DNA of 64,000 nt from Shewanella aestuarii (lineage in GTDB: Bacteria; Pseudomonadota; Gammaproteobacteria; Enterobacterales; Shewanellaceae). The stretch is from positions 616,501 to 680,500 of the forward strand of contig NZ_CP050313.1 in assembly GCF_011765625.1 (NCBI RefSeq). The letters run 5' to 3'. The translations under genes and the position numbers were made by a program. The notes under the pieces were generated by a model. It was not told the DNA's origin and did not search any database. It saw only the letters and a program-made list of their open reading frames with translations. Shown one piece after another: positions 56,935-64,000 of the stretch. Numbering within the stretch: position 1 is the stretch's first letter; every line of letters begins with the position of its first letter.

Positions 56935-58092
56935 ATGGCTTGGAATGAGCCCGGTAACAAGGGTAATAAAGATCCTTGGGGAAATAAAGGTGGTAACGAT
57001 AAGGGACCACCAGATCTCGACGAAGTTTTTCGTAATCTTTCAAAACGCTTTGGCGGCAAGGGCGGGGGGAGTGCTTCTGGGCAACCTTTCAACTCTGCAG
57101 CTTTAATTATTATACTTGCGATAGCTCTAGTTATATGGGGACTTTCGGGTCTTTATACTATTAAAGAAGCTGAGCGTGGTGTGATGTTGCGTTTTGGTCA
57201 ACATATCGGGGAAGTGGGTCCAGGTTTACACTGGAAAGCGACTTTTATCGATGAAGTTTTTCCTATTGACGTAAAAACTTATCGCACAATTCCTGCATCA
57301 GGCAGCATGTTGACGTCTGACGAAAACGTTGTGAAAGTTGAGCTTGTAGTGCAGTACAGTATTCAAGACGCTTATTCATATGTTTTCAGTGCCGTTGATG
57401 CAAATGCGAGTTTACGTGAAGCAACAGATAGTGCATTACGTTATGTTATTGGTCATAACAAAATGGACGACATTTTAACGACTGGTCGTGATGCTATTCG
57501 TCGTGATACTTGGCGTGAACTGGAGCGAATTATTGAACCCTACAAATTAGGTTTAAAAATTGAAGACGTTAACTTCTTACCAGCGCGTCCGCCTGAAGAA
57601 GTGAAAGATGCTTTTGATGATGCAATTTCAGCACAAGAAGATGAGCAACGCTTTATTCGTGAAGCTGAAGCTTATTCTCGTGAAATCGAGCCTAAAGCTC
57701 GTGGTCAAGTTGAACGTATGGCGCAGCAAGCAAATGCTTACAAGCAACGTGTAGTATTAGAAGCAGAAGGTAAAGTGGCCCGTTTTGAGAAACTATTACC
57801 TGAATATAAAGCTGCTCCTGATGTCACTCGTACACGTTTGTATCTCGATGCCATGCAAGAAGTTATGTCTGATACTAATAAAGTACTTATCGATGCTAAA
57901 AACAACGGTAACTTAATGTACTTACCATTAGATAAACTGATGGACAGCAGCAAAGCTAACCGTAAAGAGGTTGAGCCGGAAGTGGAACGTCATATTAATT
58001 CTGGAACAGGTAGTATGAACACACCAATAACCAGCGCTCCTACTGATGGACGTATGTCTCGTGAAGACCGTGTGCGTCAGGGAAGGGGGTAA
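56935..58092 (+). CDS. hflK: FtsH protease modulator HflK
   Basis: Inner-membrane SPFH protein that forms a cage around FtsH with HflC, 385 residues. The N-terminus is Gly/Asn/Lys-rich (GNKGGNDKGPPDLDEV). One transmembrane segment lies near 56-75 (ALIIILAIALVIWGLSG). The SPFH domain and coiled coil follow, with VQVERMAQQANAY-type sequence and ARPPEEVKDAFDDAI. A polar tail ends the protein. ATG 56935 follows TGGAGTGCTAA. hflC starts 2 bases after its stop, so the two are co-translated. Confidence 0.95.
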   Translation: MAWNEPGNKGNKDPWGNKGGNDKGPPDLDEVFRNLSKRFGGKGGGSASGQPFNSAALIIILAIALVIWGLSGLYTIKEAERGVMLRFGQHIGEVGPGLHWKATFIDEVFPIDVKTYRTIPASGSMLTSDENVVKVELVVQYSIQDAYSYVFSAVDANASLREATDSALRYVIGHNKMDDILTTGRDAIRRDTWRELERIIEPYKLGLKIEDVNFLPARPPEEVKDAFDDAISAQEDEQRFIREAEAYSREIEPKARGQVERMAQQANAYKQRVVLEAEGKVARFEKLLPEYKAAPDVTRTRLYLDAMQEVMSDTNKVLIDAKNNGNLMYLPLDKLMDSSKANRKEVEPEVERHINSGTGSMNTPITSAPTDGRMSREDRVRQGRG

Positions 58093-58094
58093 TT

Positions 58095-58985
58095 ATGGGT
58101 AGAATGGGTTTAATTGTTCTTGTCGTTATTCTAGGGCTTGGTTTTTCTTCAGTAATGGTGGTGAACGAAGGTGAGCGAGCAATCGTATCGCGTTTCGGCA
58201 AAGTTGCTAAAGATATCATTGATGGCGAAGAAGTTACTCGTGTGTTTACACCGGGTTTGCACTTTAAACTGCCGGTTTTTGATAAGCCTCGTTATATGGA
58301 TGCACGTATTCAAACCTTAGATGGTGCTGCTGACCGTTTTGTCACTTCAGAGAAGAAAGACTTGATGGTAGATTCTTATGTGAAGTGGCGAATTAGTGAT
58401 TTTGAAAAGTATTACCTTTCTACAAATGGCGGTATTAAAGCCAATGCAGAAAGACTTTTACAAGCTAAAATCAGTAACGATCTTCGTACCGAGTTTGGTC
58501 GCCGTACCATTAAAGAAATTGTTTCTGGTAAGCGTGATGAGTTACAAATTGACGCATTAACCAATGCTTCTGAAAGTGCCGAAAATTTAGGTATTGAAGT
58601 GGTTGATGTGCGTGTTAAGCAAATTAACTTACCCGCAAATGTCAGTAGTAGTATTTATCAGCGTATGCGTGCAGAGCGTCAAGCGGTTGCCAAAGAGCAT
58701 CGTGCTCAAGGTAAAGAGCAGGCCGAGATCATTCGTGCGACCACAGATGCTGGCGTGACGGTAAAGGTTGCAGGAGCAGAGCGTAACGCATTAACCATCC
58801 GAGGTGAAGGTGATGCGCTGGCAGCAAAAATTTATGCTGATGCTTATAATAAAGATCCCGAGTTTTACGGCTTTTTACGTAGTTTAGAAGCTTACAAAGA
58901 AAGTTTTGCGGGTAATTCTGATATTATGGTGTTAGAGCCTGAAAGCGACTTCTTTAAGTATATGAAGTCTAAAGACGGTAAATAA
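58095..58985 (+). CDS. hflC: FtsH protease modulator HflC
   Basis: Partner of HflK, 296 residues. The N-terminal transmembrane segment is GLIVLVVILGLGFSSVMVV, followed by an SPFH domain (NEGERAIVSRFGKV, FTPGLHFKLPVFD). The long helical part has MRAERQAVAKEHRAQGKEQA and EFYGFLRSLEAYKESF, which is diagnostic. GTAATTATG spacing from hflK suggests coupling. A terminator 28 bases after the stop ends the tsaE-hflC cluster. Confidence 0.95.
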   Translation: MGRMGLIVLVVILGLGFSSVMVVNEGERAIVSRFGKVAKDIIDGEEVTRVFTPGLHFKLPVFDKPRYMDARIQTLDGAADRFVTSEKKDLMVDSYVKWRISDFEKYYLSTNGGIKANAERLLQAKISNDLRTEFGRRTIKEIVSGKRDELQIDALTNASESAENLGIEVVDVRVKQINLPANVSSSIYQRMRAERQAVAKEHRAQGKEQAEIIRATTDAGVTVKVAGAERNALTIRGEGDALAAKIYADAYNKDPEFYGFLRSLEAYKESFAGNSDIMVLEPESDFFKYMKSKDGK

Positions 58986-59012
58986 ATAAGTTAACTTGTT
59001 AGTTTATGAGAT

Positions 59013-59040
59013 AAAGCCCGATTTGTTTCGGGCTTTTTAT
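59013..59040 (+). terminator. Intrinsic terminator after hflC
   Basis: AAAGCCCGA/TCGGGCTTT stem with a 6-base loop followed by TT, immediately downstream of hflC. Confidence 0.87.
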
Positions 59041-59398
59041 TTGCAGCAGCTTAGCGCATTCATTGAGCTTTATGCGAAAAAATAATTTTTTTGCTGTTTA
59101 ATGTCAGAATCTAAATTAGCTATTCTTGTTGACACTCTTTCCCCTTAAAAATCATTACATTAAACAATAATTAATATTCATATTTTTATCTCTGTTGTTA
59201 ACTGCAACAGTAAAAATTAATCATTTTTTAAAAAAAGAATACAAAACCGCAATTTAGTTGTGTCTTTTGACTATGATCTGCTTCTAATTTTTCGCTATAA
59301 TGAGCCCCGCCTCAAACTATGGTTGTTTAGTGTGCTCTCTTAAAGACCGCTAAATAATTGAAATATAAAAATTCCAACACCCTCTGGGAGATAAGTGG
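59041..59398 (+). promoter_or_regulatory. Region upstream of petABC
   Basis: AT-rich 358-base gap. The best promoter-like element is TATAAT at 59296-59301 followed by the GC-rich GAGCCCCGCCTC. A TTGACT at 59267-59272 is too far (23 bases) to be its -35. The predicted leader is about 90 bases. Nothing else is identified. Confidence 0.45.
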
Positions 59399-59989
59399 AT
59401 GAGCAATGCGCCAGTCGATACCGGACGTCGCAGATTTCTGACAGCCGCAACCGCCGTAGTAGGTGGTGCAGGTGCCGTCGCTGTAGCGGTTCCTTTCATC
59501 AAGTCATGGAATCCGAGTGCCAAAGCGAAAGCTGCAGGTGCGCCGGTCGAAGTAAATATTAGTAAAGTAGAGCCAGGTCAGTTAATTCGTGTCGAATGGC
59601 GCGGTAAACCGGTTTGGGTTGTACGTCGTACAGAAGCTGTATTAAACGGACTAGCCTCGTTAGATGGCCAATTACGTGATCCTGCTTCAAAAGAAATGCA
59701 GCAACCTGAGTATGCTCAGAATGCCGCGCGTTCAATTAAACCAGAATTCTTTATTGCAGTAGGTATTTGTACTCACTTAGGTTGTTCACCTACTTATTTA
59801 CCAGATTCATTTGGTGAGCAAGTTGAAGGTGTTCCATCTGGTTTCTTCTGTCCTTGTCATGGTTCAAAATTTGATATGGCTGGCCGAGTGTTCCAAGGTG
59901 TTCCTGCACCATTGAACCTTGTTGTGCCACCACATCATTATGTCGATGACAACACCGTGCTTATCGGTGTCGATACGGGAGCGGCGTAA
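59399..59989 (+). CDS. petA: Ubiquinol-cytochrome c reductase Rieske iron-sulfur subunit
   Basis: High-potential [2Fe-2S] subunit of the bc1 complex, 196 residues. A twin-arginine region (TGRRRFLTAAT) precedes the single membrane anchor. The cluster ligands are C124 and H126 in CTHLGC, and C151 and H154 in CPCHGS; C129 and C153 would form the stabilising disulfide. The stop shares a base with petB (TAATG), so translation is coupled. bc1 passes electrons from quinol to cytochrome c for aerobic respiration. Confidence 0.96.
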   Translation: MSNAPVDTGRRRFLTAATAVVGGAGAVAVAVPFIKSWNPSAKAKAAGAPVEVNISKVEPGQLIRVEWRGKPVWVVRRTEAVLNGLASLDGQLRDPASKEMQQPEYAQNAARSIKPEFFIAVGICTHLGCSPTYLPDSFGEQVEGVPSGFFCPCHGSKFDMAGRVFQGVPAPLNLVVPPHHYVDDNTVLIGVDTGAA

Positions 59990-61203
59990 TGGTTAAAAAT
60001 ATAATCGATTGGATTGATGCGCGCATCCCAATGACGGCGACTTATAATCGCCATGTTGGTCAGTACGCTACACCAAAAAACTTTAACTTTTGGTACTTTT
60101 TTGGTTCTTTAGCATTACTTGTTTTGGTTAATCAGTTGCTTACCGGTATTTGGTTGACCATGAACTATGTTCCAACGGCTGAAGGTGCTTTTGCATCGAT
60201 CGAATACATCATGCGTGATGTTGAATATGGCTGGTTGTTACGTTATATGCACTCCACAGGTGCTTCGGCATTCTTTGTAGTGGTTTATTTACATATGTTC
60301 CGTGGGCTTATCTACGGTTCTTACCAAAAACCAAGAGAGCTTCTCTGGTTATTTGGTATGTTGATTTTCCTTGTGTTAATGGCTGAAGCCTTCATGGGTT
60401 ACCTACTTCCTTGGGGACAAATGTCTTACTGGGGAGCGCAGGTAATTATTTCATTGTTTGGTGCAATCCCATTTATTGGTGATGACCTAACGTTATGGAT
60501 CCGTGGTGACTATGTTGTTTCTGGTGCGACACTAAATCGCTTCTTTGCATTGCATGTAATTGCTCTGCCATTAGTGTTAGTTGTATTAGTATTCTTGCAC
60601 TTAATCGCATTACACGAAGTGGGTTCAAACAACCCAGATGGTGTTGAGATTAAAAAGAATAAAGATGAAAACGGCTGGCCAGTAGATGCGATACCATTCC
60701 ACCCTTATTACACAGTTAAAGATATTATGGGCGTGGCAGGTTTCTTAATCGTGTTCTGTTATGTGTTGTTCTTCATGCCTGAAGGCGGTGGATACTTCCT
60801 TGAAAAGCCAAACTTTGAAGCGGCTAACCCAATGAAGACTCCAGAGCATATTGCACCGGTTTGGTACTTTACGCCGTTCTATGCAATTTTACGTGCAATT
60901 CCAGACAAGCTTTTAGGTGTTGTCGGTATGGGCTTGTCGATTGCAGTATTGTTTGTCTTGCCATGGTTAGACCGTTGTAAAGTGAAGTCAATTCGCTACC
61001 GTGGTTTAATTCACAAGATCAACATCACGCAATTTACTGTCTCATTTATCGTGTTAGGTTATTTAGGTGCGGTTCCTGCGACCCCAGCTTTAACTATTGC
61101 AGCACGTATCTTCACTCTTACTTATTTTGGTTTCTTCGTAGCCCTTTGGGTTTATAGTAAAAATGAAAAAACCAAACCTGTACCAACGAGGGTGACACAC
61201 TAA
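59989..61203 (+). CDS. petB: Ubiquinol-cytochrome c reductase cytochrome b
   Basis: Membrane subunit carrying haems bL and bH and the two quinone sites, 404 residues with eight or nine helices. Haem-ligand histidines are seen in LRYMHSTGASAFF and YLHMFRG, and in FFALHVIALPL and LHLIALHEVG. The Qo motif PEW-type appears as PVWYF (HIAPVWYFTPFYAIL). The full-length form, with the subunit-IV part fused, is usual for proteobacteria. It overlaps petA and petC by one base each (TAATG). Confidence 0.96.
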   Translation: MVKNIIDWIDARIPMTATYNRHVGQYATPKNFNFWYFFGSLALLVLVNQLLTGIWLTMNYVPTAEGAFASIEYIMRDVEYGWLLRYMHSTGASAFFVVVYLHMFRGLIYGSYQKPRELLWLFGMLIFLVLMAEAFMGYLLPWGQMSYWGAQVIISLFGAIPFIGDDLTLWIRGDYVVSGATLNRFFALHVIALPLVLVVLVFLHLIALHEVGSNNPDGVEIKKNKDENGWPVDAIPFHPYYTVKDIMGVAGFLIVFCYVLFFMPEGGGYFLEKPNFEAANPMKTPEHIAPVWYFTPFYAILRAIPDKLLGVVGMGLSIAVLFVLPWLDRCKVKSIRYRGLIHKINITQFTVSFIVLGYLGAVPATPALTIAARIFTLTYFGFFVALWVYSKNEKTKPVPTRVTH

Positions 61204-61937
61204 TGAAAAAGTTATTGATTGCATTAGTAACATTAGTGCCTGCTCTTGCAATGGCTGCGGGTGGGAACAATGTTCAATTAGAAAAAGCCAATGTTGACTT
61301 AACTGACAATGCTTCACTTGAGCGTGGTTTGGATATTTTCCAACACTATTGTTCGGGTTGTCATAGTACTCAGTATCAACGTTATGAACGTGTTGCGACA
61401 GATCTAGGCATTTCGATAGATGACATGCGTAGTAAATATATGTTCACCGACGCAAAAGTGGGTGATCTAATGCACAGTGCTATTCCTAGCGCTGATGCAG
61501 CTAAATGGTTTGGTGCTGTGCCGCCAGATTTAACTTTGGTTGCACGTGTTCGTGGACAAGATTGGTTGTATTCGTACCTTAAGGGATTTTATGCTGACGA
61601 ATCTCGTCCATTTGGTGTGAATAATACCGTGTTTCCTTTAGTGGGTATGCCTCATGCTTTACAAGATCTTCAAGGTCTTGCTTCTGTGGTAACAGATGCA
61701 GATGGAAAGGTTACTATTGTTAAGGATGAAAATGGGCAAATTATAACCACTGGTGGTTCTATGACTGCTGAAGAATATGACCAAGCTGTTCTTGATTTGA
61801 CCAATTTCCTTGTGTATTCAGGCGACCCAGTTAAGTTAGAACGCGAAGCGTTAGGTTGGTGGGTACTTGGATTCTTGTTCTTTTTCTTCATCATTGCTTA
61901 CTTGTTGAAGAAAGAATACTGGAAAGATGTGCACTAG
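61203..61937 (+). CDS. petC: Ubiquinol-cytochrome c reductase cytochrome c1
   Basis: Haem c subunit of bc1, 244 residues. A signal peptide (LVTLVPALAMA-AGG) precedes the haem motif CSGCH (residues 50-54). The axial methionine is probably in LVGMPHAL (~149). One C-terminal membrane anchor is present (WWVLGFLFFFFIIAYLL). It is co-translated with petB. A strong terminator follows and separates the respiratory operon from sspAB. Confidence 0.95.
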   Translation: MKKLLIALVTLVPALAMAAGGNNVQLEKANVDLTDNASLERGLDIFQHYCSGCHSTQYQRYERVATDLGISIDDMRSKYMFTDAKVGDLMHSAIPSADAAKWFGAVPPDLTLVARVRGQDWLYSYLKGFYADESRPFGVNNTVFPLVGMPHALQDLQGLASVVTDADGKVTIVKDENGQIITTGGSMTAEEYDQAVLDLTNFLVYSGDPVKLEREALGWWVLGFLFFFFIIAYLLKKEYWKDVH

Positions 61938-61975
61938 CAGCAAATAACGGGTAAAATATATTATCCGCGTAATGT

Positions 61976-62012
61976 AAACGAGGGGCTTAGCCCCTCGTTT
62001 GTTTTGTTTTTT
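61976..62012 (+). terminator. Intrinsic terminator after petABC
   Basis: 12-bp stem AAACGAGGGGCT/AGCCCCTCGTTT with a minimal loop, followed by GTTTTGTTTTTTT. Confidence 0.9.
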
Positions 62013-62032
62013 TAGATTTCTGGAGGGTATAA

Positions 62033-62662
62033 ATGGCTGTTGCTGCCAACAAACGCTCTATCATGACACTGTTTTCTGGTGCCGATGATTTATATAGCCA
62101 TCAAGTGCGTATCGTATTGGCTGAGAAAGGGGTTACCGTTGATGTTTTACAGGTAGACCCAAGTGAAATGCCAGAAGAACTACTTGAAGTGAATCCGTAC
62201 AATTCAGTGCCAACCTTAGTTGACCGTGAATTGGTGTTGTATGAGTCTCGTATCATCATGGAATATTTAGATGAACGTTTCCCTCATCCACCTTTGATGC
62301 CTGTTTATCCTGTGTCTCGTGGTCAAAGCCGCTTGATGATGCATCGCATTGATACTGATTGGTACGCTTTAGTTGATCGTATCCGTAAGGGCGATAAAGC
62401 TGATGCAGCTCGTAAAGAGTTAACTGAAAGTTTAGTTGCACTCGCCCCCGTGTTTGCCGAAATGCCATTCTTCATGAGTGAAGAATTTGGTTTAGTTGAT
62501 TGCTACTTAGGGCCATTATTGTGGCGTTTACCTGTATTGGGAATTAATTTAGATCCTCGTACAGGAAAAGAAATCAATGCTTATATGACTCGCATTTTTG
62601 AGCGTGACTCATTTAAAGCATCATTGACAGAGGCTGAGCGCGAAATGCGCATGGGCATGTAA
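62033..62662 (+). CDS. sspA: Stringent starvation protein A
   Basis: RNA-polymerase-associated protein with a glutathione-S-transferase fold, 209 residues. It has FSGADDLYSHQVRIVLAEKGV, NPYNSVPTLVDREL, ESRIIMEYLDERFPHPPLMP and the late-helix pattern LGPLLWRLPVLGI. In E. coli it supports stationary-phase and acid-stress transcription. ATG 62033 follows TTCTGGAGGGTATAA, a strong ribosome-binding site. It overlaps sspB by one base. Confidence 0.95.
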   Translation: MAVAANKRSIMTLFSGADDLYSHQVRIVLAEKGVTVDVLQVDPSEMPEELLEVNPYNSVPTLVDRELVLYESRIIMEYLDERFPHPPLMPVYPVSRGQSRLMMHRIDTDWYALVDRIRKGDKADAARKELTESLVALAPVFAEMPFFMSEEFGLVDCYLGPLLWRLPVLGINLDPRTGKEINAYMTRIFERDSFKASLTEAEREMRMGM

Positions 62663-63120
62663 TGAAAACTATTACTCCCAATCGTCCTTATTTATTGCGT
62701 GCTTACTATGAGTGGTTAATGGATAACCACTTTACGCCGCACGTGGTCGTCGATGCATTTGTTAAAGGTACTCAGGTTCCGCAGCAATTTGTAAAAGATG
62801 GACAAATTGTATTGAACATTGCCACTGGCGCTGTTGTTAATTTACAGATGAATAATGATGCGGTTGAGTTTAGCGCTCGTTTTGGTGGTGTTCCACAACA
62901 AGTTTATTTGCCTATGGCGTCTATTATCGCGATTTATGCGCGTGAAAATGGTGCTGGAACGGTATTTGATATGGAAGATGCATATGCGATTGATGATGAA
63001 GATACCGATGTATTTTCACCTAGCCTAGCTTCTGTTGATTCACAGTCAAATGAGACCAAACAACCTGAACCAAATGTTCTTAAGTCAAAACGCAGAAGCC
63101 ATTTGACCGTGATTAAGTAA
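62662..63120 (+). CDS. sspB: ClpXP protease specificity-enhancing factor SspB
   Basis: Adaptor that delivers ssrA-tagged proteins to ClpXP, 152 residues. The substrate-binding domain is N-terminal (RPYLLRAYYEWLMDNHFTPH; VNLQMNNDAVEFSARFGG). An acidic, flexible linker follows. The C-terminal ClpX-binding tail RRSHLTVIK corresponds to the E. coli LRVVK-type tail. The start overlaps the sspA stop (TAATG). Confidence 0.94.
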   Translation: MKTITPNRPYLLRAYYEWLMDNHFTPHVVVDAFVKGTQVPQQFVKDGQIVLNIATGAVVNLQMNNDAVEFSARFGGVPQQVYLPMASIIAIYARENGAGTVFDMEDAYAIDDEDTDVFSPSLASVDSQSNETKQPEPNVLKSKRRSHLTVIK

Positions 63121-63140
63121 ACTGGTTTAGTTTTACAAAG

Positions 63141-63165
63141 AACCAGCCATCAGGCTGGTTTTTTT
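63141..63165 (+). terminator. Intrinsic terminator after sspAB
   Basis: AACCAGCC/GGCTGGTT stem with loop ATCA, followed by TTTTT, 20 bases past the sspB stop. Confidence 0.9.
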
Positions 63166-63205
63166 AATGATATATCTATGGTGCGCAATACAGGCAGACT
63201 ACAGC

Positions 63206-63775
63206 ATGCTGTTAATGATCGATAATTACGATTCCTTTACCTTTAATCTAGTGCAGTATTTTCAAACGCTAGGGCAAGAGATTGTGGTTAAGCGTAATGA
63301 TGATATTACTGTTGCTGATATTGAATTGTTAGCTCCTAGCCATCTTATTATTTCACCTGGTCCTTGCTCACCCAATGAAGCAGGTATTTCATTGGAAGCT
63401 ATTAAGCACTTTGCAGGAAAAATCCCAATATTAGGCGTGTGTTTAGGGCATCAAGCCATTGCGCAGGTTTTTGGTGCAAAGGTCATCAGGGCCAAACGAG
63501 TTATGCATGGCAAAATCAGTAAGATTGAGCATAATGGCAAAGGTTTATTTGAGAACTTAAATAACCCGCTAACGGTTGCGCGTTACCATTCTCTGTTGAT
63601 TGATCAGGTCCCTAAGTATTTTCAATTAGATGCATGGTTTGACGATCCTGTTCATGGCCGCGAAATTATGGCGATGAGTCATGAATCCTTACCTATTTAT
63701 AGCGTTCAATTTCATCCTGAAGCGATATTAACCGAGCAAGGGCATGATTTATTAGCAAATTTTTTAAAGAAATAA
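63206..63775 (+). CDS. pabA: Glutamine amidotransferase subunit of aminodeoxychorismate/anthranilate synthase
   Basis: Class I amidotransferase that supplies ammonia from glutamine to a PabB or TrpE partner for folate or tryptophan synthesis, 189 residues. The N-terminus MLLMIDNYDSFTFNLVQYF is typical. The catalytic triad is Cys79 (GVCLGHQAI) with His and Glu in VQFHPEAI. The upstream ATG at 63167 has the sspB terminator just before it and is not used; ATG 63206 aligns with E. coli PabA (187 residues). The absence of trp genes nearby favours pabA, but a shared role with TrpE is possible. Confidence 0.88.
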   Translation: MLLMIDNYDSFTFNLVQYFQTLGQEIVVKRNDDITVADIELLAPSHLIISPGPCSPNEAGISLEAIKHFAGKIPILGVCLGHQAIAQVFGAKVIRAKRVMHGKISKIEHNGKGLFENLNNPLTVARYHSLLIDQVPKYFQLDAWFDDPVHGREIMAMSHESLPIYSVQFHPEAILTEQGHDLLANFLKK

Positions 63776-63922
63776 ACTGCTTCATGCGTAAAATTGATGT
63801 TTTATTTGTCATCATGATAGTCATCTTGTTACAACTTTCAGCATAATTGTGCAGGAATAATTGTATGTAATTGTGATATAAAGTCTCCCTAGAATAATAA
63901 TATCGTTTATACAGGGATAAAC

Positions 63923-64000
63923 ATGACTGTTTTTGTGAACAAAAATCCACTTCTACGTCGCTTTGCTTTAAGCGCCCTCACTATCGCCTTCATGAGTGGC
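63923..64000 (+). CDS. N-terminus of an exported protein (3' partial)
   Basis: ATG 63923 is preceded by ACAGGGATAAAC, a good ribosome-binding site, and is open to the window end (26 codons). The visible residues are a classical signal-peptide start: a basic NKNPLLRRF segment, then hydrophobic ALSALTIAFMSG. The protein cannot be identified from this fragment. The 147-base gap from pabA probably contains its promoter. Confidence 0.55.
   Translation, partial: MTVFVNKNPLLRRFALSALTIAFMSG

Noticed and set aside
56870-57106. 78-residue frame between hflX and hflK
   Set aside because: It overlaps the well-supported hflK start in another frame and shows no family features.

Overview
The window looks like a chromosomal segment of a low-GC, probably cold-adapted Shewanella. 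The evidence is the ArcA, ParC/ParE, Hfq/HflX, PetABC and SspAB protein sequences, the order orn - tRNA-Gly - tsaE - amiB - mutL - miaA - hfq - hflX - hflKC, and the 1517-residue fused biotin-dependent carboxylase beside a LysR regulator and a second EF-G. No prophage, insertion sequence, plasmid gene or CRISPR array is visible. Most of the window is core genome.

Layout. 1-7.9 kb (+): nudF (5' truncated by the window), yqiB, cpdA, yqiA, parE, a PQQ-type sugar dehydrogenase and parC. 8-10.2 kb (-): bfd with a Fur-like box, a D-2-hydroxyacid dehydrogenase and arcA. 10.2-14.3 kb (+): a long arcA upstream region with a hairpin, a perfect CRP palindrome, a DUF3293 gene, a lysine riboswitch with an RBS-sequestering expression platform, lysC, and a frameshifted succinylglutamate desuccinylase/aspartoacylase-family gene. 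14.5-26.2 kb (-): site-2-protease-like M50 protein, frameshifted DUF342 gene, rsmC, alkaline phosphatase, gshB, rsmE, endA, sprT, a pyroglutamyl-peptidase-like protein and a LysR regulator. Two copies of a ~160-bp MITE-like repeat lie here, one forming the 3' end of the phosphatase gene. 26.3-33.3 kb (+): the carboxylase fusion and an EF-G paralogue. 33.5-48.2 kb (-): a minimal napAB nitrate reductase with NarP-like and CRP-like sites, an AttEFGH-like ABC exporter plus lipocalin-like lipoprotein, a frameshifted glycerophosphodiester phosphodiesterase, a large MscS-family channel, an EamA transporter, psd and rsgA. 48.3-64 kb (+): orn, a tRNA-Gly array with interleaved 5'-half tRNA remnants and a 142-bp degenerate tandem repeat, an unknown helical protein, the tsaE-to-hflC cluster, petABC, sspAB, pabA and the start of an exported protein.

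Four genes (parC, the aspartoacylase-like gene, the DUF342 gene and the phosphodiesterase) are each broken by what reads as one missing base in a G/C homopolymer. In every case inserting one base restores a family-typical C-terminus. Since parC is essential, systematic homopolymer under-calling in the assembly is more likely than four real mutations, though real slippage cannot be excluded from sequence alone.

The strongest unexplained structure is the tRNA-Gly region at 49.0-49.75 kb. The best-supported regulatory elements are the lysC riboswitch and the napA upstream sites.
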